Positions 31,136 through 42,956 of a stretch of DNA of 64,000 nt are shown here, piece by piece. A program made the translations under genes and the position numbers. This DNA is from Malania oleifera (Eukaryota; Streptophyta; Magnoliopsida; Santalales; Ximeniaceae): contig NC_080419.1 in assembly GCF_029873635.1 (NCBI RefSeq), positions 64,019,040 through 64,083,039 on the forward strand, read 5' to 3'. How positions within the stretch are numbered: position 1 is the stretch's first letter; each line of letters opens with the position of its first letter. The notes under the pieces were generated by a model, which ran no database searches, was not told the origin of the DNA, and saw only the letters and a list, made by a program, of their open reading frames with translations.

Positions 31136-33481
31136 AGTATCCTAGATGAAACCATGAGTGATAGATGGTCACTTAGGTGCAGGATTCCTAGATTTTAAGG
31201 AATGGTTACTTTGAGATTCTTCGGAAAAAGTGTTTTTAGGTTTGAGACATAGTTGGCCTGCTGGGGACGATCAATCGGGAACAAAAATCCTGAGATTTTT
31301 GGAAAGTCGATATTTCGAAAAATGGTTACCCTACTGAGGGTGATCAATTGGGTGCGAGATCCCAAGATTCTTTTGGAAAATGTCCTCGAGTGTAGGGTTC
31401 AGAGTGACCGCGCTGGGAATGATCAATCGGGAGCATATTCTAGGATTCTTTGGCTATCTTAGATTTCTTGATTTGAAACTCTAAAACCAATGCCTCAATT
31501 GGTTCCTAGGTCAATTGCCCCAGTTTCAAAGTCTATCAATCTGTGCCTGGGCTCAGCTGTTTGTCCATCTGTGTTTGGGGTCAGCTGCCTCAGTTTCAGA
31601 TATTAGCAGGACAAGAATGATTCAATCAAGGATGCTAAAGGATTATTCAAAATCTTGTTTCACAAGACAAGTATGAAAGAATGTTGCTATATGCATGTTG
31701 ATTATTGTTGCCATGTGTGCATGTGCGTGATGATGCATGTTACATGATATGTGTGCATGCTGGCACCGATAATGCGAATGTCTTTCCTTTATTTCTTTTT
31801 TATGCATGAGATGCATGAGGATGCATGACCTTTCTTTTTCCAATGCCACTGTAGTCAACCACCCAAATCCTGATTTTGGGCATGCTTTTAAACTCTCATT
31901 TAATATAAAGGCGCTTGACTTGGCTCAAATAAAGCTTGGCACGAAGTCGGTCTCAGCATTTATCTATTATTGGTCTTGGCCTTACTTTCAATATGAGAAC
32001 TGCCCCAATTTCACTGGGTTTGGCTACACCCACAATAGGCCCTTTAAATCTGCCCTAGTGTTTGCCTACCATTGATCTTGGTCAATACTTTCAACTTACG
32101 AAAAGGCACGTGAAATCTGCCCCTATTTTGCTGGGTTTGACCATGGTTTCAATAGGTGCTTGGAACCTCCCCTAGTTTCTAGGACTCATAATTCTTTTAA
32201 CTGTTTGTTTTTTGAGGGTTTTGGAAAAACAAAAGGGATTTTCGGTAATGAAAACAGTTATGCATTCATTTCATTAATTTTCCAAATCAGGATAACAAAC
32301 TGTGCAAAATAGCTGTTTTACTTTGTTCAAAACTTGTTTTTGAAAAGGGGTAGACTTTATACCAGTGTCCCCTAGTCCTATGATGCTGACATTAATTTAT
32401 GAAATCAAACTAACTTTCCCTTTTTCCATAGACTGCTCCAGCTTCATCGAAGATAACTCACTCCTTCTTTAATGTTGTGAGACCAAATGGTACTCTCTTA
32501 TCTATTTGTTTTCCCATGATCCAATTAGGCATTGCTTATGCTTGGATCTCTAGATGGTCTTTAAGACTCGGGATGAAACGTTGGCTTAGGGATGTAGGTT
32601 TTTAGGGGAAAAGGAAACTAATGCTCAAAAATCCTATCCTCGAATGGCATATTCTGCCCTAGTTTGGAGTTTCGCAAATCATTGACCGAACTTGTTGACT
32701 TGAACAAGCTGCCTACTTACCTTCTCAGGATCAGGTCATTACGTAGTTCAGACTTAACGTTGAGTCTGACAAATCATTTGAGATAACAATGTGTGTACCA
32801 ATCTGGTCAGGTCTTTTGATAGGACCGTAATGTAGGCTTAGGAGATCAGTTAAAGAAGAAAGGGTATATGAGGCTCAAAATAATGAATTTTATCAAAGGG
32901 TGAATTGGCCAAAGATCACAAATGACACGTGTCCCTTATCTCTTCTTTGCTTAAATTCTTTCTTTTGTTCTTTTGTCATATTTTGATTTTCCTTTTGCAG
33001 AAGAATTGTGACTCTATTTCTTATTTAGACATCGTTTGGGACTAATCTTTCCAAAACTGCCCCAGTGTGGGGCGTGATCATTTAGCGGATTTAAGCAAAA
33101 GATTAAATATTTCAGGTTCAACGGGGGTATTAAGGGGTATTATTTTCTTAATTTTTGGATAGCAGAAAAGTGGTCTGTCGTCATTTTGGGTAGTCAATTG
33201 TTGTCTAGCATGATTTGCCGGACCCTTGAGAACTCCAATCTAGTTTAAATTTAGGAAATGACTTTTTGAAGAAAATGGCTTAATTTTTAAGCTCAAAGGG
33301 TTTTCCAAGTGATAAAATTTTTTTTGGTTTTTTAGGGGAAAACTGGTAAGCCAAAAATGGTCATCTATCATTTAATGAAAACATGAACAAATAGAGGATG
33401 CATAGAGTAACAACATGACCATTTTATTAACTTTCTTTTGAGAGTATACAAAGCCTCTAAGCATAATATTTCTTTATGACA
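31136..33481 (-). other. Ogre 3' untranslated region with degenerate repeats
   Basis: No coding frame of note. 31200-31460 holds about three degenerate units built on GGGAATGATCAATCGGGAGC-like words plus a CTAGGATTCTTTGG-like word. 31500-32180 holds degenerate units around CTGCCCCAATTTCACTGGGT. The two sets look like older minisatellites next to the 46-bp array. Short CATG/TGCATG words lie at 31690-31830. Confidence 0.6.
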
Positions 33482-34782
33482 TCAGAATAAATAGGAGGCA
33501 GGAGATCGATCCCGTCCATGTTTGCCAGCAGTAGGGCTCCTCTTGAGAATGCCTTCTTCACCATGTAAGGCCCTTTGTATAGGTGTCCACTTACCGCGAG
33601 GGTCTGTATGGATTTGAAAAATCTTCTTCAATACCAAATCTCCCTCTTGGAATTGTCGAAGTCTCATTTTCTTGTTGAATGCCCTTATCATTCTTCTTTG
33701 GTACAATTGTCCATGAGCTATGGCGACTGTCCTTTTTTCCTTAATCAGGTTGAACTGGTCATACCGGAGTGTATCCATTCTACTTCGATCAACTCTGCCT
33801 CCTTCAAGACCCGTAAGGGTAGAATTTTAACTTCTATTAGGACCCCAACCTCCATTCCGTACACCATAGAGAAAGGAGTAGCTTTTGTGGAGGTTCGTAC
33901 TGTAGTTTTCTAGGCCATTAGGGCGAATAGGAGCTTGTCATGCCAATATTTTTTATGTTTCAGCCATTTTTTCCAAGATATTCTTGATGTTTTTATTGGC
34001 CGCTTCCACTGCCCCATTCATCTGTGGCCTATAAGGAGCTGAATTGTGATGCCTAACCTTGAACTAATTACACAACTTTGTCATTACTTCTTTGTTTGGG
34101 TTTTTGGCATTGTGTGAAATTATCCTTTTGGGAATTCCATACCAACAAATCAATTCTCTCTTTATGAAACGACTGATTACGTTCTATGTGACAATGGAGT
34201 ATAAGGCCGCCTCTACCCATTTGGTGAAATAATCAATGGCCACAAAGATGAAGCGGCGCCCATTGCTGGCTTTCGAAGTAATTGGTCCAATCACATCCAT
34301 ACCGTAGGCTAAAAAGGGCCAGGGTGCGGATAAAATGTGGAGTGGGGCCGGTGGAACTTGTACCGGTCTCCGTAAACTTGACATTTATGGCATTTTCGGG
34401 CATATTCAATGCAATCCCTTTCCATGGTCATCTAATAATACCCACTCATGAGGATTTTCTGAGCCAACGAATGACCCCCGGTGTGAGTACCACATACTCC
34501 TTCGTGGACTTCATTAATGAATTGTTGTGCCTCATACGCTTCTACACATCGTAGAAGGGTCATATCGTGGTTCCTTTTGTACAACACTTCTTCTTCCAAG
34601 AAGAAACCCGTGGCCAACCTCATGATTGTCTTTCGATCATTACTGGTTGCTTCTTTAGGGTACTCATTTTGCTGGATGTATGTCTTAATATCATGAAACC
34701 AAGGTTTCCCGTTAACTTCTTCTACCACTGCACAGTGAGTGGGCTCTGATTGTATTCTGATCCAAGTTGGCTCAGTCTCCAT
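33482..34782 (-). pseudogene. Ogre integrase
   Basis: Minus strand, N- to C-terminus: zinc-binding region VCGTHTGGHSLAQKILMSGYY in pieces (34432-34500); core start FLAYGMDVIGPITSKASNGRR with the first catalytic Asp, then FIFVAIDYFTKWVEA (34184-34330); C-terminal part VAIAHGQLYQRRMIRAFNKKM and FQEGDLVLKKI (33500-33750). Several frame breaks lie between them, including around the second catalytic Asp and the Glu (33800-34180). Integrase joins the element's DNA to the host chromosome. This copy is inactive. Confidence 0.87.
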
Positions 34783-34799
34783 TCCTGGTTCTACTTTGC

Positions 34800-35190
34800 A
34801 CTAAGCGGCTAGAGTAGCCAACGCATCAGGAATCAAATTGTTTTCCCTAGGTAGGTGGGAGAAACTGATGCTATCAAATCCTTTGATCATCTCCTGAATG
34901 TATTTTTGATACGACACCAGTTTGGAATCCTGGGTCTCCTATTCTCTAGTCAATTGGTGAATAACTAGGGCTGAGTCTCCTTTCACAGCTAATTCTTTGA
35001 TACCCTGATCTATGGTGGCCCGCAAGCCCAATATACATGCTTCGTATTCTGCTATGTTGTTGGCACACGAAAAAGTCAGCTTGGCTACGACCGGGTAATG
35101 TCTCCCTTCTAGTGATATGAGTATGGCTCCTACTCCATGTCCCCACACGTTAACCACCCCATCAAAGAACATCATCCAACCTTCATAATC
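34800..35190 (-). pseudogene. Second, archaeal-type RNase H (aRH) of the Ogre/Tat element
   Basis: 34939-35175 reads MFFDGVVNVWGHGVGAILIS, then NNIAEYEACILGLRATIDQG and VKGDSALVIHQLTRE. The D...E...D pattern (FDG; AEYEA; GDSALV) is that of a type I RNase H lying after the usual RT-linked one. A duplicated RNase H between RT-RH and integrase is the known signature of the Tat lineage. Confidence 0.87.
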
Positions 35191-35196
35191 TTCTTC

Positions 35197-36790
35197 TTAT
35201 TGGCTTACTGAATTAATGTCATTATTCGGGAAGTCAAACTCCATAGGCTGGTAATCCTCCACAACTCTATCTGCCAGATATTCCGCAATGACGCTTCGCT
35301 TGATAGCCTTTCTGGTTACATAGGTGATATTGTATTCAATCAAAAGCATCTGCCACCGTGCCACCCATCCTGTTACTGCTGGCTTTTTAAACACATACTT
35401 GATCGGGTCCATTTTGGAAATTGGTCATATTGAGTAATACAATGTGTATTGTCTCAACCTACTGACCACCCATACCAAAGCGCAACATGTTTTCTCCAAG
35501 TCTGAGTACTTAGATTCGTATTCCGTGAACTTCTTACTCAGGTAATAAATGGCCCTTTCTTTCCTTCCTGACTCATCGCATTGGCCCAACACAACACAAG
35601 AGGTAGTTAGTTGGGATATGAATCGAGTTATGTAATTGAGCCTGCCCAGGAAACTTCGTACCTCCTTTTTAGTTTTAGGGCTAGGCATTTCTCAAATGGC
35701 TTTGATTTTGTCGGGGTCAACCTCAATCCCTTTCTCACTCACTATAAACCCCAAAACCTCTCCTGAAGTGGCACCAAAAGTACACTTTTCCAGGTTCAAT
35801 TTCTGCTGGCATTTCCAGAGCCTCTTGAATATATTCTCCAAGTTTGTTGCATGGTCACCTCCATTCCACGACTTGACGATCATGTCATCTACATACACCT
35901 CAATTTATTTGTGCATTAAGTCGTGGAATAAAGTCACCATAACTCTTTGGTAAGTAGCCTCGACATTCTTTAAACCAAATGGCGTGACCTTGTAACAAAA
36001 GGTCCCCCATAACGTGATGAAAGTGGTATTTTCCTTGTCCTCTGGGGCCATCTTAATTTGATTGTATCTCGAAAAACCATCCATGAACAAGAATAAAGCA
36101 TGCCCTGCTGTATTTATCCACCAACACATTGATGTGTGGGAGTGGGAAATTATCTTTTGAGCTAGCTTTATTTAAGTCCTGATAGTGTACACATACTCGT
36201 ACTTTTCCGTTCTTTTTAATTATCGGGACAACGTTAGCCATCCATTTGGGATATTGAGCTACTTCTAGAAACCTTGCCTTGAATTGTTTCTGCACTTCCT
36301 CCTTTATTTTAAACAATATCTCTGGCCGCATTCTCCTTAACTTTTGTTTTACCGGCTTAGAATAAGGGTAGAGGGGTATTTTGTGAGTTTCCAAGTCCGT
36401 GTCCTGACCTGGCATGTCCTGGTATGACCAAGAAAACACATCTCGATACTGTTGTAACAGCTTAATTGTCTTGTTCCTTTCCTCACCCTCCAACAATGCT
36501 CCAATTTTCACCTATGTGGGCTCTTCCTCAATTCCCAGGTTGATTATGATGGTGGGGTCACTACTAGTTAGTGTTGGGTTTTCATTTGACTTCAACATTC
36601 TCTCCATTTCATGGGATAAGTTCAACTCACCTTCTACAGTTTCAGTTTCATGAATTATGTTTTCAAAATTAATGTCAATTTCCTGGTCAAGGGTACTGGT
36701 GTCATTATCTCCCATATTCCTGCATGAAGTCATAGCAAATAGATTTTTGACAACTGAGCTCGGGATGCAAAGAAATGTCAAGAAATGCAC
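35197..36790 (-). pseudogene. Ogre reverse transcriptase and RNase H
   Basis: The region upstream of RT (36512-36790) has INLGIEEEPT, then MKIGALLEGEERNKTIKLLQ, FSWSYQDMPG and PLYPYSKPVKQKLRRMRPE (36511-36053). KVRVCVHYQDLNKASSKDNF, FMDGFSRYNQIKMAPED and WGTFCYKVTPFGLKN follow. The catalytic YVDD is intact at about 35885-35896 (MYVDDMIVKS). RNase H follows: VRSFLGRLNYITRFISQL, AIYYLSKKFTEYESKYSDLE and YNITYVTRKAIK (35688-35197), with a piece missing after SQLT where the RNase H N-terminal Asp should be. Frames break at least four times. Confidence 0.9.
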
Positions 36791-37232
36791 AATCCTTTTT
36801 CATTAAGTGAAAAACTGCCCAAGACTATAGTGCCCTCGAGTTACAAAATGAGAAAAATTTGAAAAGGAAAAATAAGAAGGAAAATCATTACATAAAAACA
36901 CTAGGAAAGTCAAAAAAGCTCCAGTTCTATAGTTCCGCTCTCAGTTGAAGATGGCAAACCCACTTTGCCTAGGTGTCTGGGGAAGCTTCTAAGTCCAGAA
37001 CATATATACTCAGCTGCCTTATTTCTGTCTTGAGGCTAACTTGGCTACTCTTCGTGAAGGTCTGATCTATATGTGGAGCACCTGATCCCTACTGAATGCT
37101 GGTCTCGCCAGTGAGTCTCTCCCTTCTCTGTGCCTCTTTCTCTGCCTTCTTCTTCTTTTTGTCTTCAAAAGTAGGCCTATAACCCAAGCCATATTTGTCT
37201 TTCACCTCTAGAATCATCAGCAACCTTGGAAT
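36791..37232 (-). other. Spacer between Ogre protease and RT, possible intron remnant
   Basis: No conserved coding block on the minus strand apart from the G-patch tail at the right edge. Ogre elements are known to have a spliced intron between protease and RT. A candidate acceptor (CATGCAG|GAA) lies near 36721-36724, before MGDNDTSTLD. The donor was not identified. Confidence 0.35.
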
Positions 37233-37909
37233 TCACTGCAAGCACCTTCCTAGCCCCTGACTCGAATGATACCCCTGCCTGATCAGTTCCGTAGCAACCA
37301 TACAAGCTGTAAAGGAAACCCAGGGTTGTGGAATCAGAGATCCTTCAGTCACATTCATTGCATTGATGATCTCAAAATCCCAAAATGAATCTTCCAGGGC
37401 CTCCTCAGCTGCATTCACATAGGGGGTGGAGGTGGGTTTGGTTACCATTAAGTATGTTCCCTGTAGTCACACACTAATTTCCCATTTACAACAAATTTCA
37501 CCCGCTGATGCAAAGATATCGCAACTGCCCCAGTGTTGTGTATCCATGGCCTTCCCAATAAATAGTTGTAGGATGGTGTGATGACCATAACTTGAAATGT
37601 GATATCAAAGGTGACATGCTCAATCTGTACAGGGATTTCTATGGATCCCACTGATTCTCTGCTGGTGCCATTGAAAGCTCGCACGGTCAGGCTGTTTTTT
37701 CTCACATAGGCAAGGTCAATAGGCAAATTTTGTAGGGTCATCATAGGCATAACATTCAAGGATGACCCGTTATCAATTAGTACTCGCGCGATCATGTGGT
37801 CCTGACATTTAGCAGAAATGTGCAGCGCTTGGATGTGCCTTTGTCCTTTCACCAGGATCTCCTTATCAGTGAATGTGATGTAATTGGTAGTTGTGAGACC
37901 ACCAATCAC
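37100..37909 (-). pseudogene. Ogre aspartic protease and G-patch-like segment
   Basis: Protease: 37448-37909 has RVLIDNGSSLNVMPMMTL, where DNGSS replaces the usual D-S/T-G catalytic triplet as is common in Tat elements, and YNYLLGRPWIHNTGAV near the end. A stop separates it from 37233-37448, which ends IRQGYHSSQGLGRCLQ and, past another stop, KYGLGYRPTFEDKKKKK. That GY..G.GLG...GLGY pattern is G-patch-like, a known add-on in Tat pol proteins. The protease would cut the Gag-Pol polyprotein. Confidence 0.83.
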
Positions 37910-38181
37910 ATGATTGAACTTGTCGACGCTGATGTCTTGGGGGATATAGGCCTGGTTGAGGGCCTTTAGTAGAGCCTCCCAGTGAGTTTTAAGTTCAACA
38001 ACAGCGATATGATGGAGATATGTGCAGGCATCTTTTTGAGCTGGTCGACGACGCTGTACTCGCTATGTTTAATTATTTTCAAGAATTCTTCAGCTTCCTA
38101 AGGTAGAATTGGTTTCTTTATGCTCTTGCTCTATTCTTCTCCTTCATTGCGCACCTCACAACTGTACCTCTATGGTACTGC

Positions 38182-39923
38182 TTAGTTGCTGCAGTATGAA
38201 AAAGGCAGAGGGATAGAGATTACTATGCGAGCTGGTGCCTCCGAGACCTGCAGAGTCCTTCTTATGGTGGGAATTAACAGTCTGTTTGTGAATTGGGGAT
38301 GGTCAGATTCCCCATTGGCTGAAACCTCATTCATCTTCTGGATACGGCCAATTTCCACCTGTTTGTTGTTCACCATTTCCCACAGACAAGCTCTGAAGGT
38401 TGCAAAATTTTGGACCAATCTTTCTACCGCGCTCGGGCACGCACAACGCACACCATCAGAACAAGTAATCCTTTGTTTAATTTGGCCGATGACCATGAGC
38501 ACTTCATACACCCAATCTAATGACATCTGGTCAAAATCCCTTTCTGGGATCTCTATTGCTTCTTCTTGTACCATTCCCACATTATTACCCCTGTGGTTCG
38601 GTAAAGGGTTCCCTCGTATTTCTAGTTATTTATCGTCAAATGCCAGCCAACCCACGTCTCTTAATGGTTGTACTTTATACTTGAACACCCAGTACCGGTT
38701 GATAATATGGTCGGGAGAGTCTGCATGGTATTCACAGCGGGCCTCAGGATCATACCAGTGGTGGGGAGGGTTGGGTACAGGTATTGCTAGGATTGTTGTT
38801 ACCATTCCTCTTTCTTTCAATTGAGGGACTAGCTCTGCGTAGGTCATAGGGATGGGTTCAGTTCTCATTTTCCAGGGAGGGTTCCCTTCACGGGTTTGCA
38901 TATTCTGATGGCCGACATGTTTTGTCGAGCCAACACGGGGACGAGAGTTGTGTATCGAGTAGCTGTAAACTGTGGCCTAGTGCCCGCATGTACTGCCTCG
39001 TTAACCATTGCATCCCATATGAAAGTCCTATTGGGTCACTGACTCCAGCCTCTCTAGTTTCTTCTTCTTTCTAATTGTCGGTCCATTACTTACTTGGTCC
39101 AGCCTCGATTCCACTATTCTTTAGTAGACATGCTTTAATGTTTACTTCAATCCTACCTCCTGCTACCACGATGCCCATGAAGTCATAGGGAGTTACTCCC
39201 CCTAGGTGCCAACGGTAGGGGTCTTTTAATGTGCCCACAATTAACAAAATGGCCTTGCGATCATTCATCGGAGGGTCGACCTGAATGGCTATGTCTCTCC
39301 ACTGATAAGCATACTCCCTAAATGTCTCCGTGGGTTTCTTTTCCATTTCTTGAAGCGTTATTCGATTTGGTGCCATTTCTACTACATGGAGGTACTGGAC
39401 GACAAAGGCATTAGCGAGATCCCTCCAAGTTCGTATCCGGAACCTATCTTGTTGAATATACCACTGAATTGCTGCTCCGATCAAGCTGCTTTGGAAGCAA
39501 TGCATCATTAATATTTCATCATCAAAATAGGCTGCCATCGCTTAACAATATAAACGGAGATGAGTTTGTGGGCATTTGGCCTGTCAAACTTTTCAAAGTT
39601 TGGTACTTTAAACTTCAGTGGCAAAGCAACTTTGGGTACTAGACAATGATTCGCGGGGTTGAAGGAACCAGATACCTTGACCCCTTCAATGGTTCTTTGA
39701 GCACATCATAGAGGTGCTCAGTGTTAGACTTACTTGCTCTTGCCTTTGTTGCTACCATTGCAGGTGCTTTGTCCACGGGGAACCCTGGCGCCGGTGCTGT
39801 AGGGATAAATGGGGCCATATTAGGTGATGGGCCCTCCATGACGACCGGGGGTGGCCCAGATGCTTGCCCACGAATTGGGGGTAAAGCTTGGGGCATAGTC
39901 GGGATCTTCATCGACATCCTCAT
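38182..39923 (-). pseudogene. Ogre gag
   Basis: 39923-39639: Pro-rich N-terminal part ending with LYDVLKEPLKGSRYLVPST. 39538-39086: the capsid-like Retrotrans_gag block (FQSSLIGAAIQWYIQQ; TWRDLANAFVVQYLHVV; ETFREYAYQWRDIA). 38901-38626: PIPMTYAELVPQLKERGMV and a zinc-knuckle-like CEYHADSPDHIINRYWVFKY, where the last Cys is replaced. 38580-38182: a poorly conserved linker. Stops and shifts separate the blocks. Confidence 0.85.
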
Positions 39924-40028
39924 TCAGGTCCATAACTTTTCTCCCTTTGCTCATCAACAATTCCAGTATTCTGTTTATTTTATCATTCATTGCCTCTTGC
40001 CCCTATTCGAGGCCCATGATCTTGTTCT

Positions 40029-42130
40029 CTACTTGTTTTGCCATGATTCTCGCTTTCCTCCGGGTATCATATAGATGGGTAGGCGCCTCAATTTTTCCGA
40101 ACAGTAGTCACTTCTCTTGTTTACCTTTCCCTGTATAGGAAATCTTTCTTTCAGAATGGCGATATGTAATGAATGCTTATGTAAGAATGTAGTTAGTGTA
40201 TGAATGTATACAAACAAGAAAATCGTGCATGCAACTTATGTGTCTTAATCCAAGGTTTCGGGAAAATCATTACAATCTTTTCATACAATATTTTGGAGGG
40301 GGTACAAGAGATTTCTGAACTGATCAAACGGATGTGGGATTCTGATTCCCCTGCTTGCCTCAATTGATGCGGCTCGAGCCTTCTCAGGCTAAGTTTGACC
40401 TCTTGGATACCATACCATCTACCCTCTGTTTCAGTGCTTGGTATTGGGCCTCCCATTATCTGGCCTTCTCTACTAATGGTTCCGCCTTATCTAGTGCCTG
40501 GCTAAAAGTTCTCCTCTGCTTATCCCACTGGCTGCCTAATTCTCATACGTGGAGGGTTTTTTCTTCAATATCAGCTTTGGCACTTTCTAGCGTTTTGGAC
40601 TTTCGGTCAAGCATGGCTCGAAGTCTGTCTCTCCTTTCTCAGGGCCACTACCTCGTTTTATGATAGTATGAGTTGAGTCTTCAGCCGTTTGACTTAGTTA
40701 TAGTAGAAAGCAACTAACTCTCCCTCTTTTTGTCCGATTCGCTGCCTTTCTATTACTGTGCTTATGGCTTCCCTTTTTACCGGTTGCCTTTCTTCTTTTG
40801 ATCGTTGATTCTTTACTTAGGCTTCGATTCGAGTTGCAACGACTTCTGGTACTTTCCTGACTTGCAGAATCACCCTATTGGCCAACCATAATTCGTAGTT
40901 TTATCATGTGCCCGAGTCTCTACTGTTTGACTCCATTATGTGCACGTGCTTCCATGCTACTGCGAATTCTTAGATTTTATGCTGATTATCATCTGCTTTA
41001 TATGTGAATTGAGCACTTTCCAGTCCATGAGTCATAGGCACGAATTGAGTTGCTACCATTTGCCTCTGAACCATCAAGGGGGCATATACAACTCCACCTC
41101 GCGAGTCGAGTAGTGGGACCCATGGTAGATTTCCGCATTGGTATACCATGCTAGCACCATCTATCCAAGGCGCTTGCCAAACTAATCCTGTGTCCGCTAA
41201 CCCGAATAACTTCTCATTCCATTCTTGCTTGTTGCACTATTCTTTCCATTGAGTCTCTCTGAATTCAACTAGAGGGATCCTAATTACCAAGAAAATATTT
41301 TGAAATCCACCTAGATTAAACAAAAGGTGGCTCACGATCCAAACATATAACTGTGGTACACAACATCTTAACCATTCTGGCCTCCTTGCTCCGCAGTGGT
41401 TAGGGGATTGAAATGTTTCCGCTAAGATGCCATGTACTGGATTGATCCCATCTCGTACCTGTGCAACAAACGAGATGGTAGCCTGGTTGATTACACCTAG
41501 CTTTCTTGGAAACGCAACCAAACCATAGATAGCTAGAGCCATCATACGTATCTGAACTTCCTCCCATTCTTCTTCTGCCATTATTTCTTTCAACTGGCTC
41601 CAAGATATGTTTCTAAATTCCACCCCTTACCCTAAGACTGTCTTTTGAATTTTGATTCTAGTGGTAGCAAATAAGTCCTTGACAAAGCAGACACCAGTGT
41701 CTGGTACATAAGTTTTTTACGGCGTTGGCTGCTTAACCAGATGTAAAAGGGAGGTGTACTTTTTGATATTCAGTGTCAGGTCAATTCCATTCATTGTGAA
41801 GCAGCAATATAGTGGATTCCAAAACTCGACCAATGCTTTGATAGCCTGGATGTTCACTGATACATATAACAGGAAACCAATATGCACGTATGTTTGGGAG
41901 AACTTTAAACTGCGTGCGGGTGACCATTTGTTCCAAATGACTTTCAGTTCATTGAACGAATTAAACCTTGTGAAGATATTAACCCGAGCTAGTAGCTCAA
42001 TGACGGACCCTTGATTCAGGCTGTCCCCCCACTTGATCTGCTGACTTTCAGAATATAGTTGTACCACAAATTCGATCTCTCGATGTATTTCTATGTTGTC
42101 CATGAAAAGCTCAGATCTCTTTCGAAACAT
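40029..42130 (-). pseudogene. Ogre ORF1 upstream of gag
   Basis: From 42130 the minus strand reads through KFSQTYVHIGFLLYVSVNIQ and KALVEFWNPLYCCFTMNG, then IDLTLNIKKYTSLL. It continues at 41623-41237 with MMALAIYGLVAFPRKLGVIN and LAETFQSPNHC. This is the conserved domain of the extra ORF that precedes gag in Ogre elements (the plant mobile-domain-like DUF7745 type). The C-terminal part (40700-40029) is Glu/Lys/Arg-rich with heptad-like spacing, probably a coiled coil. Its function in the family is not established. It has a dozen or so stops here. Confidence 0.8.
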
Positions 42131-42935
42131 TGGTTAAGCAGGGTGTATACCTATATGCATGCAAAATGTCAGAGATGGCATTAATTATTTCAAATCAATT
42201 ATGTTCAAACGAAAGTTCAAGTGAAGAAGGATGGAGCTTCTATCCCGACCTATGGTAGGTATGTACAGGGTTTTCTGAGGCTCTATCCTAGCCAAGAGAT
42301 TCCAGATGATTATATGTGGTTGAGCTCTAATCCCTATAGACAAAAGGTCCACATATTGAAACTCCATCCTCCCTCACAGAGGTCCAGACGAAACTCACAC
42401 TGAGCGGAGTGGTTCGTGGGTCCCATCAAGCTCCACCACGAAGGGACTGGCGCTATTACACTTGTATCTAATCCTAGCAAGGAAAGCCCGGGTATAGAGC
42501 TGTGAATTTGTGTGAGTCTTAATCCTGATTCCCCATCAGCCCTCATTCATCCATGCATGATACAACATAACGAAACACATGCTTTATTTAGATGATCATG
42601 GAAACAACCACATGTAGTAATCACATGCTTAGTCACAGTAGTCACAAGTAATATCATGCTATTAAGTTAATCATGAGAACAAGTTATTCACAAGAAAAGG
42701 CATGTTCGAACAAAATATTCAGAAGTAATCGCATGCTTATTCTGTCAACAAAATAGTCATGACTAAAGCCAGACATCCACTTATTTAACCATGCATACCA
42801 TAATATTCACAAAATACCTGCAATCAAACAATCCAATGAACAACATGTACAAAATTGGAAGGAGTAATCAAGAAGGCTTATTAGATTTGATCTTAGGGAT
42901 GATCCTTAATTAATCATTGGCTTAACTCATCAGCC
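42131..42935 (-). other. Ogre 5' untranslated leader
   Basis: Non-coding region between the primer binding site and ORF1, with no conserved coding block. Repeated short words such as ATCACATGCTTA and CATGNNTAGTCAC (42580-42760) suggest an old minisatellite. Confidence 0.5.
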
Positions 42936-42953
42936 TCCCCAGCGGGGTTGCCA
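42936..42953 (-). other. Ogre primer binding site (not tRNA-iMet)
   Basis: The minus strand reads TGGCAACCCCGCTGGGGA, so the plus strand (TCCCCAGCGGGGTTGCCA) looks like a tRNA 3' end finishing in CCA. Ogre elements are reported to use tRNA-Arg-type primers, and this fits that class, but I could not check the exact tRNA. Three bases separate it from the LTR. Confidence 0.7.
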
Positions 42954-42956
42954 AGC

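Noticed and set aside
33575..40663. Plus-strand frames of about 90-210 codons over the Ogre pol and gag
   Set aside because: Antisense shadows of conserved minus-strand Ogre domains; no family likeness of their own.
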